DNA from: G958295935 sp965224235
GTDB taxonomy: Bacteria; Chloroflexota; Dehalococcoidia; Lucifugimonadales; Lucifugimonadaceae
Direction: 5' to 3'
DNA length: 64,000 bases
Assembly (NCBI GenBank): GCA_965224235.1
Contig: CBDCYP010000002.1
Location: 1,488,001 to 1,552,000, forward strand
In this document: positions 46,471-55,070 of the stretch, in pieces
Layout of the letters: every line of letters starts with the position of its first letter
How positions within the stretch are numbered: position 1 is the stretch's first letter
The notes under the pieces: generated by a model
The model's input: the letters and a program-made list of their open reading frames with translations, nothing else
Told to the model about the DNA's origin: nothing
Databases searched by the model: none
Translations under genes and position numbers: made by a program

Positions 46471-47565
46471 AGTGAAGAACAACCGGACCATATCCTGTTG
46501 GCCGTACTACTCGCATGTGGGTTGGGTGCCGGTCTGTTCGGATTGGTCTCGGGATCTTCGGATAGAGGGTTGGTACTGGCCCTGCACAACGTCGGCGCGA
46601 TCGCCTTCGTGGCCATCTCGGATGGGTAGTGGCGATCGTCGCACGTTCGCTTGAGCGACGCAGGGGCGGCGAAGCGGGACTCGCGTAGCTGGCCCGGTCA
46701 GTTCTCGTGGTGGCTGCGTTTGGCCTTGGCCTGCGTGGTCGCTGAACGGTTTCTTCCGCCTGGCAGGGATCACGGGCCTTACCTGGCACATGTTCGCCGG
46801 CGTCGCGGCTCTGCCAATTGCCGCGTGGCACACGTTTGAGATGCGCAAGGCGGTGGCGAGTTGGGGTCGATGCGGACCGCCGTGCGGCAATAAAGCTCGG
46901 CGGGGCGGTCGCGGCGGTCGCCGGAATCTGGATGATCTACGAAGGGTTGTTGAGGCATTTCGCCCGGGCCGGCGCATCCCGCCGTGTCACAGGATCGCAC
47001 GAATACACAGGAGTTCGTCCCAACGCCTTTCCGACAACGTCTTGGTTGAACGACCGCCCTGGCCCCATCGACCTTGATTCCTGGAAGTCGCGAGTCGAGG
47101 GGAACGTGTCACTTCCGTTCGAACTAAAATGCGACGACATCTCGGATATCGCGTCCGGGTCGATAACCACCACGCTGGATTGCGCCGACGGGTGCTACGC
47201 CAATCGGAGTTGGCGGAGTGGGTGGGTGTCCGATCTGTTGGAGATGGCGGATCTCAAAGAGGACGCCCGCAACGTCACATTCGGATCCGGTACCGGGTAC
47301 TATCGCCGCGCCTCAGTGGAGGAATCCCGAAACTACTTGCTGGCGACCCACGTGGGCGAGGAACCATTATCGTACGGGCGCCGATCCGCCTTGTCGCGCC
47401 GGCCGGCGAGGTTACGGGTGGGTGAAGTGGGTAGACTCAGTGACAGTTAACGACACGTCCCAGTGGCGCCAACCTCCGTTGCCACTTCAATATCCGGGCA
47501 AGTCAGACGGCCCGTTCGGCAACGCGCTAGTCGGGTTTATTGGCAACAACGATCATTCGGCGTGA
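46471..47565 (+). pseudogene. Membrane-anchored molybdopterin (YedY/sulfite-oxidase-like) oxidoreductase, decayed
   Basis: Pieces of one gene lie in several frames. N-terminal membrane helices are HILLAVLLACGLGAGLFGLV and ALHNVGAIAFVAIS. Then AIKLGGAVAAVAGIWMIYEG leads into the molybdopterin domain (SFPTTSWLNDRP-type region, ITTTLDCADGCYANRSWRSG with the metal-ligand Cys, ESRNYLLATHVGEEPLSYG). Further shifts give APIRLVAPAG and then RGYGWVKWVDSVTV. At least four frame changes are needed, plus in-frame stops near 46630, so the gene is dead. The intact form resembles cytochrome-b561-like/MoCo oxidoreductases. Its 3' end overlaps the convergent methyltransferase gene. Confidence 0.65.
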
Positions 47566-48291
47566 TTGGCTCGAATAGGCGACCGCGTCGTACCCACCAA
47601 ACACCCTGTCGATGGCGAGACCGGCGCGGCCCAACATTCCTGCAATCTCGGTGAGAGTGTATAGCCGTATCTTGTGTCCCACGGATTCACGCCGGATCCC
47701 GTCCGGTCCGATGATCGAAAAACTGACGTTGTTCCTGCTTCCAAGCAGGTCCAACTCGCGGTGCTCCAAAATAGTCGTGCCGTCTTCGTCCACATGCCAT
47801 TCGTTTTCGATGTTGTTTGCTACGACCCACTCCCGGTTGATCAGGTCCATAAGCGCCGACCCTCCCGGCTTCAGCGACTCGTAGATGGCCTGAAGTACCT
47901 GCTGGTCATCGGATTCCGACTCGAGGTATCCGAAGGCCGAGAACATGTTGATCACCGCGTCGAACCGCCCGGCAAACGGGATGTGCCGCATGTCGCTCCG
48001 GACCAGTTCCAACGACACTCCCATCATCGCGGCAGCGGCGCGGGCCTCCGCCAGATACTCTTCGCTCAAGTCGAGACCTGTGACTTTCATCCCCGCCTCG
48101 GCCAGCCTGAGCGCGTGTCGGCCGTGCCCGCAACATAGATCGAGGATTTCCTGGCCGGCCGATAGGCCGAGGACCCACGCCGCGAACGCAGTCTCCTCAT
48201 CGCTTCTCTCGTCGGTCAGCGCCGAGCGGTACGCGAGTCGGTAGTCATCGCCGAAAAACTCCACGTACCAAGGCGGTCTGTTAGCGCTCAC
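47527..48291 (-). CDS. Class I SAM-dependent methyltransferase
   Basis: A 254-aa Rossmann-fold methyltransferase with a GTG start. Motif I is ILDLCCGHGRHALRLAE near residue 50, motif II is VTGLDLSEEYLAEA, motif III is VRSDMRHIPF, and the post-I region AVINMFSAFGYLE follows. The C-terminal beta-sheet (KIRLYTLTEIAGMLGRAGL) resembles small-molecule methyltransferases of the Methyltransf_25 group. Substrate unknown. Its last codons overlap the remains of the molybdopterin oxidoreductase gene, showing how far that gene has eroded. Confidence 0.85.
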   Translation of the reverse strand: MSANRPPWYVEFFGDDYRLAYRSALTDERSDEETAFAAWVLGLSAGQEILDLCCGHGRHALRLAEAGMKVTGLDLSEEYLAEARAAAAMMGVSLELVRSDMRHIPFAGRFDAVINMFSAFGYLESESDDQQVLQAIYESLKPGGSALMDLINREWVVANNIENEWHVDEDGTTILEHRELDLLGSRNNVSFSIIGPDGIRRESVGHKIRLYTLTEIAGMLGRAGLAIDRVFGGYDAVAYSSQSRRMIVVANKPD

Positions 48292-48485
48292 AATTCAGTC
48301 TTTACGGGTTCATGCAGGTACGGCGGTTCAATACAGGGACTTGATCGCGATGCCGTGCGAAAGCCTGGACAGGCCACCGTACTCTGAGAGGCTGTGACTT
48401 TATTGCGAAACCTGCGATCTTCAGTCTCAATCAGACTGCTTCGGGGGATTTGGTCACGGGCTCTGAGTGTCGGACCGCGCGGATT

Positions 48486-49142
48486 CTACGGCGTCGCAGT
48501 AACGTATAGAGACTTGTCGACCACTCCAGCTTCCGAAAAAGCGGCCTGTCGTTCGAAGCACTTGTTGCACGCGCCGCAGTGGACCACGCCATCGGGGTCT
48601 GCGCAAGTCAACGTTTTTTCAATCGGGAGATGCCGGTACTTCCGGATCAGGTCTTCCTTGTGCATACAGTGAAACGGCGCCTCGACGACGATCTTGTGAT
48701 TCAGCCCGCTGCTCAGCACAGCTGAAAACGACGAGAAGAATTCTGGTGTTGCGTCTGGAAACGGATTGGACCCCAGCGAACCGATGACCACCCGATTCAC
48801 GTCGTGAGTACTGCACCATACCGCGGCCAGTCCGATGAGCAGAATGTTCCGGCCGGGGATATACATGTGTTCATCCGGCGCATCCGAATCGGGAATGCCC
48901 TGCCCCGTAACACTCCAGTGTCCTGCCAGCAGAGGAGCCACCTGTACGGACAGGTACGTCACGGGTCGAACATTGGGACTGCCAAGGGCCTCAACGAACC
49001 GGTTCAGAGACGCCTTCTCCGCCGGTTCCCAAACCATCCCGGCCTTGACGTAGATCGGATAGGCTACCCCGTTAGAGGCCGATTCAGCGAGCAGAACTGC
49101 GCTGTCCAGACCGCCGCTGGCAAGTACCGCGGTCGCGGTCAC
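48486..49142 (-). CDS. queC: QueC-like 7-cyano-7-deazaguanine synthase
   Basis: ATP-dependent amidation and dehydration of 7-carboxy-7-deazaguanine to preQ0 in the family. The PP-loop is AVLASGGLDSAVLLA near residue 5. YIPGRNILLIGLAAVWC and SLGSNPFPDATPEFF follow. The C-terminal zinc site CADPDGVVHCGACNKC has four Cys. A GTG start at 49142 lies immediately after the queD stop and gives 219 aa; the frame stays open upstream without conserved sequence. With queD it forms a deazapurine operon. No queE is seen in the window, so the pathway is incomplete here. Confidence 0.85.
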   Translation of the reverse strand: MTATAVLASGGLDSAVLLAESASNGVAYPIYVKAGMVWEPAEKASLNRFVEALGSPNVRPVTYLSVQVAPLLAGHWSVTGQGIPDSDAPDEHMYIPGRNILLIGLAAVWCSTHDVNRVVIGSLGSNPFPDATPEFFSSFSAVLSSGLNHKIVVEAPFHCMHKEDLIRKYRHLPIEKTLTCADPDGVVHCGACNKCFERQAAFSEAGVVDKSLYVTATP

Positions 49143-49143
49143 T

Positions 49144-49587
49144 TCAGCCGCCTTCCCTATACGTGGCGTAGCTGGTCGGTGTCTCCCACAGCCGCGCCTC
49201 AACAATGTTGAGACCCATCTCCCGCGTCACGGTGAAAATGTGCTGCGTTATATTCTCCGCCGTTGGGTTGGCGTCCATTAAATAAACCGGTTCATTTAGT
49301 TCCAGCAACGCCTCGGCCATAGGGTCATTCCTGCAGAGGATCATACGGTGGTCGAGGTTATTGTCGATCCAGCCCTTTACCAGGTCTTTCACGTCCCCGA
49401 AATCTACCACCATGCCGCAATCGTCGAGCCTGTCGGCGGCTATGTCGACTTCCAGAATGCCGTTGTGGCCGTGGAGAAATCGGCACTTGCCGTCATAGTT
49501 GATCAAACGGTGACCATAAGCAAAATCAATGGTCTTGGTCACAGAGTGGTTCCGGCGCCGGGCGCGGTGTCTATCGGCCATCGTCAA
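49144..49587 (-). CDS. queD: QueD-like 6-carboxy-5,6,7,8-tetrahydropterin synthase
   Basis: T-fold enzyme of the 6-pyruvoyl-tetrahydropterin synthase family, 147 aa. Zinc His residues are in DFAYGHRLI and FLHGHNGILEV, with the catalytic Cys in GKCRF. VDFGDVKDLVKGWIDNNLDH follows, and the pterin-anchoring Glu is in RLWETPTSYATY. It lies between a pteridine-reductase-like SDR (overlap of 17 nt) and queC (1-nt gap). This makes a tight three-gene unit for pterin or deazapurine chemistry. Confidence 0.87.
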   Translation of the reverse strand: MTMADRHRARRRNHSVTKTIDFAYGHRLINYDGKCRFLHGHNGILEVDIAADRLDDCGMVVDFGDVKDLVKGWIDNNLDHRMILCRNDPMAEALLELNEPVYLMDANPTAENITQHIFTVTREMGLNIVEARLWETPTSYATYREGG

Positions 49588-50362
49588 CCACCCCCGGACC
49601 CGCTATGTGGCGGCCGGAATCCACCCTTATCGTCTCGCCGGTTATTGTTTCGCTCTTCAGGAGCATGGCGACTACTTCTGCGATCTCGTCAGCCGAGGAC
49701 TCTCTTCTCAGCGGCGACTTTGCCAGCACGTCTCTGTCCCAACTTTCCTGACTGATCTCCGGAGGCCGCATCGTGGGACCCGGGGCGATCGAGTTAACCA
49801 GGATGCGATGCGGCGCCAACTCCGCAGCAAATGCCCTCGTCATGAACGCCACGGCCGCCTTGGCGGTGAGATACGGCAGGTAACCGGTGTACGGGGTTGC
49901 CCCAGCCGCCCAGTCACTGAACATGACGACGTGCCCATTGGTGGGGAGGCCATTGTGACGGAGAATACGGGCCGCACTGGCGCATAGTAGATAACTACCC
50001 TTGGCGCTGCCCATTGCGCGGTCCCAGGCTGGGCCGCTCAACTCGTCCAGCGTAGCGCTGGGGTAGTCCGATGCCATATTGATGACGAAATTCAGGCCTC
50101 CGAGTGTGTCAGCCGCTTCATTGACCAGCCGATTAACATCAACCTCGCTGGTCAGATCGCCCTGAACAAGGCAAGTTTTGCTTACCCGCCTCGAGACCGA
50201 TGATTCGAGACGCTCTGCTTCCGCTCGGGACGATCTGTAAGCGATCGCCAGGTTTACGCCTTCCATCGAGAGCCGCTGCGCAACACATTCGCCAATGCGC
50301 CGTGTACCGGCGAGCAAAGCAGCTTTACCGTCGAGTTCCAGAATGGCTATGTGCCCCCTCAA
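49571..50362 (-). CDS. SDR oxidoreductase, pteridine-reductase (PTR1/FolM)-like
   Basis: A 263-aa SDR whose cofactor motif is AGTRRIG in place of the usual TGxxxGIG. The Arg-rich version (GxxRRIG) is typical of pteridine reductases such as FolM and PTR1. Next come GDLTSEVDV, NMASDYP, a catalytic Ser region MFSDWAAG and Tyr-Lys in YLPYLTAKAAVAF. The C-terminus has IAPGPTMRPP. It overlaps queD, which suggests a role on a pterin intermediate; that is an inference from context. The start, a TTG at 50362, is uncertain. Confidence 0.72.
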   Translation of the reverse strand: MRGHIAILELDGKAALLAGTRRIGECVAQRLSMEGVNLAIAYRSSRAEAERLESSVSRRVSKTCLVQGDLTSEVDVNRLVNEAADTLGGLNFVINMASDYPSATLDELSGPAWDRAMGSAKGSYLLCASAARILRHNGLPTNGHVVMFSDWAAGATPYTGYLPYLTAKAAVAFMTRAFAAELAPHRILVNSIAPGPTMRPPEISQESWDRDVLAKSPLRRESSADEIAEVVAMLLKSETITGETIRVDSGRHIAGPGVVDDGR

Positions 50363-50619
50363 ATACCGGCCGTACCGGAGAAGTAGCTCCCACCGCTCCG
50401 AAGGGCCGACCCTTTTACACTAGCAATGTTTCCAGCCAAACACCCGCCGTACGTTGGGCGACTCCGTCACGTCGGCCGCCCGACACTCGGAGGCAGATGG
50501 CCGTGACGTCTTGAACGGGCACGGCGGTGTCTAGTACATTCTCCCTGTCGGGTCGAACTGGCATATCATCCTGGCATATCATCGCGTCGAACTAAAACCA
50601 CGACATTGTGGAGCATCAA

Positions 50620-50985
50620 ATGTCCGCATACGACTGGGATCCACTCAAGAACACCGTCCAGGGGGCTATCGATCGCGGCCGGATCGGCCGTCCCGCGGCT
50701 CTCCGGATCACGGTACACGCCGCGGGCGGTCCGGCTGAACAAAAGGATCTGGCATCAACCTTGCGTAGCCTCGCGGAATCGTGGTTCGGCGATCCAGGCG
50801 AGTCGGAATACACGATAGGCGGCGATGGAAGACCTGCCCTTTCACTACTCAAATGGAGTAACGGCCAGTCCGCAATGATTGCCGTGAGCGCAGGCGCAGG
50901 CCGCACCGGCGGCAACCTCATGCTGATGGGTACCAACGGTACCGTGTACCACGAAATTCGCTTTGGCGCTGAAAGGGGCGGGTAG
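50620..50985 (+). CDS. Small protein coupled to a Gfo/Idh oxidoreductase, function unknown
   Basis: A 121-aa protein whose content recalls the C-terminal beta-sheet of Gfo/Idh proteins (SLLKWSNGQSAMIAVSAG, MLMGTNGTVYHEIRF) without a Rossmann domain. It might serve as an accessory or as a detached substrate-binding half. GGAG lies 6-7 nt before the ATG at 50620; a GTG at 50608 is the alternative. Its TAG is immediately followed by the ATG of the oxidoreductase, so the two are surely co-translated. It could be a heterodimer partner. Confidence 0.6.
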   Translation: MSAYDWDPLKNTVQGAIDRGRIGRPAALRITVHAAGGPAEQKDLASTLRSLAESWFGDPGESEYTIGGDGRPALSLLKWSNGQSAMIAVSAGAGRTGGNLMLMGTNGTVYHEIRFGAERGG

Positions 50986-52131
50986 ATGGGCAAGTACGGT
51001 GTCGTCGCGATAGGCGGCAACAGGACCCACCAGGAAGGCTACGCACGTGAATTCGCGGCGGACCCGCGTTGCGCCCTGATCGCAGTAGCAGACGAACCGA
51101 ACCTGCCCGAGTATCGCGAAGGACTAAACCGGCTGCTCGCAAGCGAATTGGGCGTGCCTTACCTGTCGCTTGATGAAGCTCTGGCGCGGGACGACGTTCA
51201 CATTGTCGACAACTGCGCCGACATGGAAAGGCGTGCGCGGGTCGCCGTGAAAGCGGTCGAAGCCGGCAAGCGCCTGTTTATGGACAAACCGCTCGCCGCA
51301 TCGGTCGAAGACGCCCACATGATGGCTGACGCCGCCGACCGCACCGGCGTCGTGACGCAGATGTTCTCCCAGGTGACAACGAGTTGGGCACGGGCGGCAA
51401 AGGCGGCCGTAGACTCCGGACGCATCGGTAAAGTTCAGGCTCTGCACTGCGACATGCTTATGGCCAAGGGCAAGCCGGGAACCGTCCCGCCGGGCATGGT
51501 ACGGCGCGAACAGCCCAGCAGCGGGGTTCTCACACACGTTGCGGCAAAGCGAGAGTTGTTCGACATGGGCGTGTATCCGATCGCCCTTGTTCATTGGCTA
51601 TCCGGACAACGGGTGAAGACCGTATTCGGCGTCACTGGTAACTACTTCTTCAAAGAGCACGCCGCCCTCGACATTGAGGACTACGGAGCGCTCGCCTTGA
51701 CCCTTGCGGATGGCCGCGTGGCGAGCATTACGAGCGGAAGAATAGGCGTCACAAGTCATCCGCGCGGCGGGCAACAGCGCATAACGCTAATCGGCGACGA
51801 CGGCATAGCGACTTTCAGCGAGTCCGATCCACACATCGAGGTCTACAACGATCAGCCGCCGTTCGAGATGCCCTTGGTGCACCCCTTCGATCCAATGTCG
51901 ATGTGGGGGTCTACCCAGCGGGAAACTCAGCCGCGGGACAAGGATCGCGTGTTGCCGCTTGATGGTGGAGGACAAGGCAGTGACGTCACCGCATTCGTCG
52001 ATTGCCTCGAAAACGGGGTACGGCCTGAAATAACCGTACGCGACGCAGTACACCACATCGAGGTGATCATGGCCGGGTACGAGTCAGCCGCAACCGGCAG
52101 GCCCGTGGAAATCCCGGGGCACGCCGCGTGA
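50986..52131 (+). CDS. Gfo/Idh/MocA-family oxidoreductase
   Basis: NAD(P)-dependent dehydrogenase of 381 aa. The N-terminal segment GVVAIGGNRTHQEGYAREF is a modified Rossmann start (GGNR rather than GxGxxG). The catalytic motif is LFMDKPLAASVED, with DKP in place of EKP. The C-terminal domain has KRELFDMGVYPIALVHWLSG. It is the middle gene of a three-gene operon: small partner, this gene, then an SDR overlapping by 4 nt. Such pairs act on inositol-like or sugar-acid substrates. Confidence 0.82.
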   Translation: MGKYGVVAIGGNRTHQEGYAREFAADPRCALIAVADEPNLPEYREGLNRLLASELGVPYLSLDEALARDDVHIVDNCADMERRARVAVKAVEAGKRLFMDKPLAASVEDAHMMADAADRTGVVTQMFSQVTTSWARAAKAAVDSGRIGKVQALHCDMLMAKGKPGTVPPGMVRREQPSSGVLTHVAAKRELFDMGVYPIALVHWLSGQRVKTVFGVTGNYFFKEHAALDIEDYGALALTLADGRVASITSGRIGVTSHPRGGQQRITLIGDDGIATFSESDPHIEVYNDQPPFEMPLVHPFDPMSMWGSTQRETQPRDKDRVLPLDGGGQGSDVTAFVDCLENGVRPEITVRDAVHHIEVIMAGYESAATGRPVEIPGHAA

Positions 52132-52910
52132 CGGTTGACCGCTTCAGGCTCGACAGCACGACCGCGATCGTTACCGGTGGGTCCAGGAACATGGGCCGGG
52201 TGTTTTCTTTGGCCCTCGCCGACGCCGGCGCTAACCTGGCGATCGTCGACCTGCCGCAACAGGCCGACGCAGCAGCCGGTGTAGCGCGGGAAATCGAAAC
52301 CCGCGGCCGACGCGCGGTTTTTGCGCCCCTTGACCTCAGGTCACCCGAGGATATCCCGGCGTGCGTCGAGCAGATCGTGGCCGAGATGGGACCTATCGCA
52401 ACTCTCATTAACAACGCCGGCAAGACCGACGATATCCCCACAAGCGCCCTCGACTATGGCTCAGACGCTCTCGACGATCATTACAAGATCATGGTACGGG
52501 GCACGTTTCTCATGTCGCAGACTGTGGCTCGCCACATGGTGACAATGGAAACGCACGGATCGATAGTCAACATCGCATCGAGAGTCGGCGTACAGGTCCA
52601 GCCGAACAACCTCGGCTACGGGGTCGCCAAGGCGGCAGTCGTCCACATGACCAGAGTTATGGCTCTGGAACTCAAACCTTACGGAATTCGAGTGAACGCA
52701 TTGGGTCCGGGGTCCATCCCCCGTGACCAGGAATCAGTTTCAGACGATTCACGAACTCGGCCGCCGCACGGGAAGTTTCTGTATGACCGCCGGCTTGAAT
52801 ACGACGATTTAGCCGGCGCAGCGGTCTATCTCGCGTCGGACTCGTCCTCGATGGTGACTGCGCAGTTGCTCGTTATAGACGGCGGCCTTGGGCTAATTTC
52901 GCCCTACTGA
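52128..52910 (+). CDS. SDR-family oxidoreductase
   Basis: A 260-aa short-chain dehydrogenase. The cofactor motif is TGGSRNMGRVFSLALADAG, with MG replacing IG. The acidic IVDLPQQ suggests NAD. NNAGKTD, the catalytic Ser in IVNIASRVG and Tyr-Lys in NLGYGVAKAAVVH complete the site. The C-terminal VIDGGLG is usual. The GTG at 52128 overlaps the stop of the Gfo/Idh gene (GTGA), so it belongs to that operon and probably handles the same substrate. Confidence 0.86.
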   Translation: MTVDRFRLDSTTAIVTGGSRNMGRVFSLALADAGANLAIVDLPQQADAAAGVAREIETRGRRAVFAPLDLRSPEDIPACVEQIVAEMGPIATLINNAGKTDDIPTSALDYGSDALDDHYKIMVRGTFLMSQTVARHMVTMETHGSIVNIASRVGVQVQPNNLGYGVAKAAVVHMTRVMALELKPYGIRVNALGPGSIPRDQESVSDDSRTRPPHGKFLYDRRLEYDDLAGAAVYLASDSSSMVTAQLLVIDGGLGLISPY

Positions 52911-52998
52911 CCGCGGCTTAGCTTAGCTTTTGCCGGGCGCTTGCGCCGCAGGACCATAACGCCAGCCGGACATCAATTGCGATTCGACGCGATCGGGT

Positions 52999-54018
52999 TC
53001 ACCCCGGTCGGAATCCGCCAGCCCAGAGGTCCTCCAGCCGACTCATCGAGCCAGGATGAAGTGGGCCCTGCTCTGCCGCCTCAGCGGCGGCCTCTATGTG
53101 GTTCACGGTCGAAAATCCCAGCAGCGAACTGCAAATTTCGTCGTTTGCCAACGCGAATCGGATTGCAGCCTGCCTCACGCCGCCTCCAGGATCTGATTCG
53201 GACTCCAAAAAGGCCAACTCTTTCGCCTGATTCAACTCTTCGTCCCGATTGAGGCCCAGGACATACGCCGAACTGGTTATACTGGAGAACCCCTGCGCGG
53301 CCGCATCTCCGGCCAACACGCCCCCGCCCATAACACGGATAGCGACGACGCCCATGCCTCTACGAGAGGCCCGGCTGATTGCCAACTTGAAGTCGTGCAG
53401 TGGGGATCCCGCGGGAAGGCGGATCGATCCGCTTGGATTGAGCAGGCTGTAAAAGGTCTGCATCACCTCAAATCGGCCGCTGTCGATCAGCTCGATGACA
53501 GCCGCAGCGTCCCCAGTCCCGGTAAATCCGATGTGGATGGCCAAGCCCCTGGCGCGTACTTCGTCGAGGGCGTCTGCAATTCCACCCGGCCGCAACACAT
53601 CGTCCGGCGAAACGGTTGCATAGCCGTCATGCGGACCTTGTCCGCCGTAACGAACGTTGTTGTGGAGATACAGGATTTCGACTGAGTTACGGCCGAGTCG
53701 TTTCAGTGAGTCGTCAACTGACTGAAAAGTTCTCGATTTGAAGTTGGCGAAGTGTTCGTCCAGGTACTCGATCTTGGTGCCGACAATAAAGTTGCAGGGA
53801 GCGCCTCCCAGGACTTTACCCAAGTTGAGTTCAGATTCGCCGTCCCCATATTGCGGCGCAGTGTCAAAATGGTTCACCCCCAACTCGACGGCACGGGTGA
53901 CTGCCCTGATCTGCGACTCACGGTCACCGCGCACGAACAAACCTGCGACGATTCCGGCGCCGAACCCAATCTCCGAAACGTCAAGGCCCGTTTGGCCCAG
54001 TGGACGCTTGTTGATCAT
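52999..54018 (-). CDS. Aldo/keto reductase
   Basis: A 339-aa AKR opening with KRPLGQTGLDVSEIGFGAG. The catalytic tetrad is in NHFDTAPQYGDGESEL (Asp, Tyr), IVGTKIEYL (Lys) and EILYLHNNV (His). The C-terminal domain ends in SSLLGFSTVNHIEAAAEAA, the cofactor-binding segment. It is related to D-threo-aldose/L-fucose dehydrogenase-type AKRs; substrate unknown. It is convergent with the preceding SDR and lies downstream of the ABC permease genes on the same strand, about 140 bp away. Confidence 0.86.
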   Translation of the reverse strand: MINKRPLGQTGLDVSEIGFGAGIVAGLFVRGDRESQIRAVTRAVELGVNHFDTAPQYGDGESELNLGKVLGGAPCNFIVGTKIEYLDEHFANFKSRTFQSVDDSLKRLGRNSVEILYLHNNVRYGGQGPHDGYATVSPDDVLRPGGIADALDEVRARGLAIHIGFTGTGDAAAVIELIDSGRFEVMQTFYSLLNPSGSIRLPAGSPLHDFKLAISRASRRGMGVVAIRVMGGGVLAGDAAAQGFSSITSSAYVLGLNRDEELNQAKELAFLESESDPGGGVRQAAIRFALANDEICSSLLGFSTVNHIEAAAEAAEQGPLHPGSMSRLEDLWAGGFRPG

Positions 54019-54158
54019 TTAGCCGCTCCTGTACAAGTCGACAACCGGTAATACGCCGCGCCTGTCCGTCGAGAACCTTGATCGCAATATGAGTCCGATC
54101 TCGACTCTGAAGCTTCGAACAGATCGGGGGCGGGTGTTAGTGACGGGCGCCAGTCCGG

Positions 54159-55061
54159 TTACTCCAGTTGCCGCAACCTCGGGTCCAGGTAGTCTCGCAG
54201 CCAGTCGCCCATGAAGTTGAGGCCCAGAACCGTCAGTACGATGGCCATCCCTGGGAAGAAAGACACCCACCACGCCTCCCTGAGGTAGTCCTGACCGTCG
54301 GCGATCATCACCCCCCACGCAGGGGTGGGAGGCGCTATGCCTGCGCCAAGGAAACTGAGAATCGCCTCGGTGAGTATCAACGCTCCGACTTGCAACGTAG
54401 CGATGACCGTAACGATATTTATAACGCCGGGAAAGATGTGCCGGACAATTATGCGGGCGGCCGACCCTCCAGCGACCTTGGCCATCGCGACGTAGTCAGT
54501 CTCCTTCAGGACGAGTACTTCTCCACGGACTTGACGGGCGAAGACCGGCCAAGTCGCGAAAGCGAGGATCCCGAGGATCACTTCGATTCGTCTGCCAAAA
54601 ACGATCGCCACAACGAGAGCAATCAATATGTAGGGTACGGCGCGTGAAACGTCGGCCATCCGCATGATGAATTCGTCTATCGGGCCGCCGAAGTAGCCTG
54701 ACACGAGCCCTGACGATACGCCGACCAACAGTCCGGCCCCTATAGAAACAGCCGCCACCAACAGGGAGATTCGTGCGCCGTAGATAACGCGACTCAGCAG
54801 ATCCCGGCCGAGCGGGTCGGCGCCCAGGATGTGATTCAGGCCGCCCCCTTCCATCCAGAACGGAGGCGCGTTGCGGTCCCGGAGTGCGGTGAAATTCGGA
54901 TCCTGCGGAGCGATCCAGGGAGCGAAAATACCGGTAATGATCAGCGCTACCAGTACCGCCACCGGAAAGATCGGCCAGCGGCGAAGTGCGTACATGACCC
55001 CCGACCGCGAGGAATTGAGGTCGTCGATCTTACGTATTGCCGTATCCGTCAACTCGACCAT
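54159..55061 (-). CDS. ABC transporter permease, DppC/OppC type
   Basis: Inner-membrane subunit of a peptide/nickel/opine-type importer, 300 aa. The N-terminal helix VAVLVALIITGIFAPWI is followed by the OppC signature HILGADPLGRDLLSRVIYGAR and five more helices. The EAA loop (VLKETDYVAMAKVAGGSAARIIVRH) contacts the ATPase. It follows the DppB-type permease with a 9-bp gap. No ATPase gene is adjacent, so the ATPases must be encoded elsewhere. Confidence 0.9.
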   Translation of the reverse strand: MVELTDTAIRKIDDLNSSRSGVMYALRRWPIFPVAVLVALIITGIFAPWIAPQDPNFTALRDRNAPPFWMEGGGLNHILGADPLGRDLLSRVIYGARISLLVAAVSIGAGLLVGVSSGLVSGYFGGPIDEFIMRMADVSRAVPYILIALVVAIVFGRRIEVILGILAFATWPVFARQVRGEVLVLKETDYVAMAKVAGGSAARIIVRHIFPGVINIVTVIATLQVGALILTEAILSFLGAGIAPPTPAWGVMIADGQDYLREAWWVSFFPGMAIVLTVLGLNFMGDWLRDYLDPRLRQLE

Positions 55062-55070
55062 GGAATCTGC

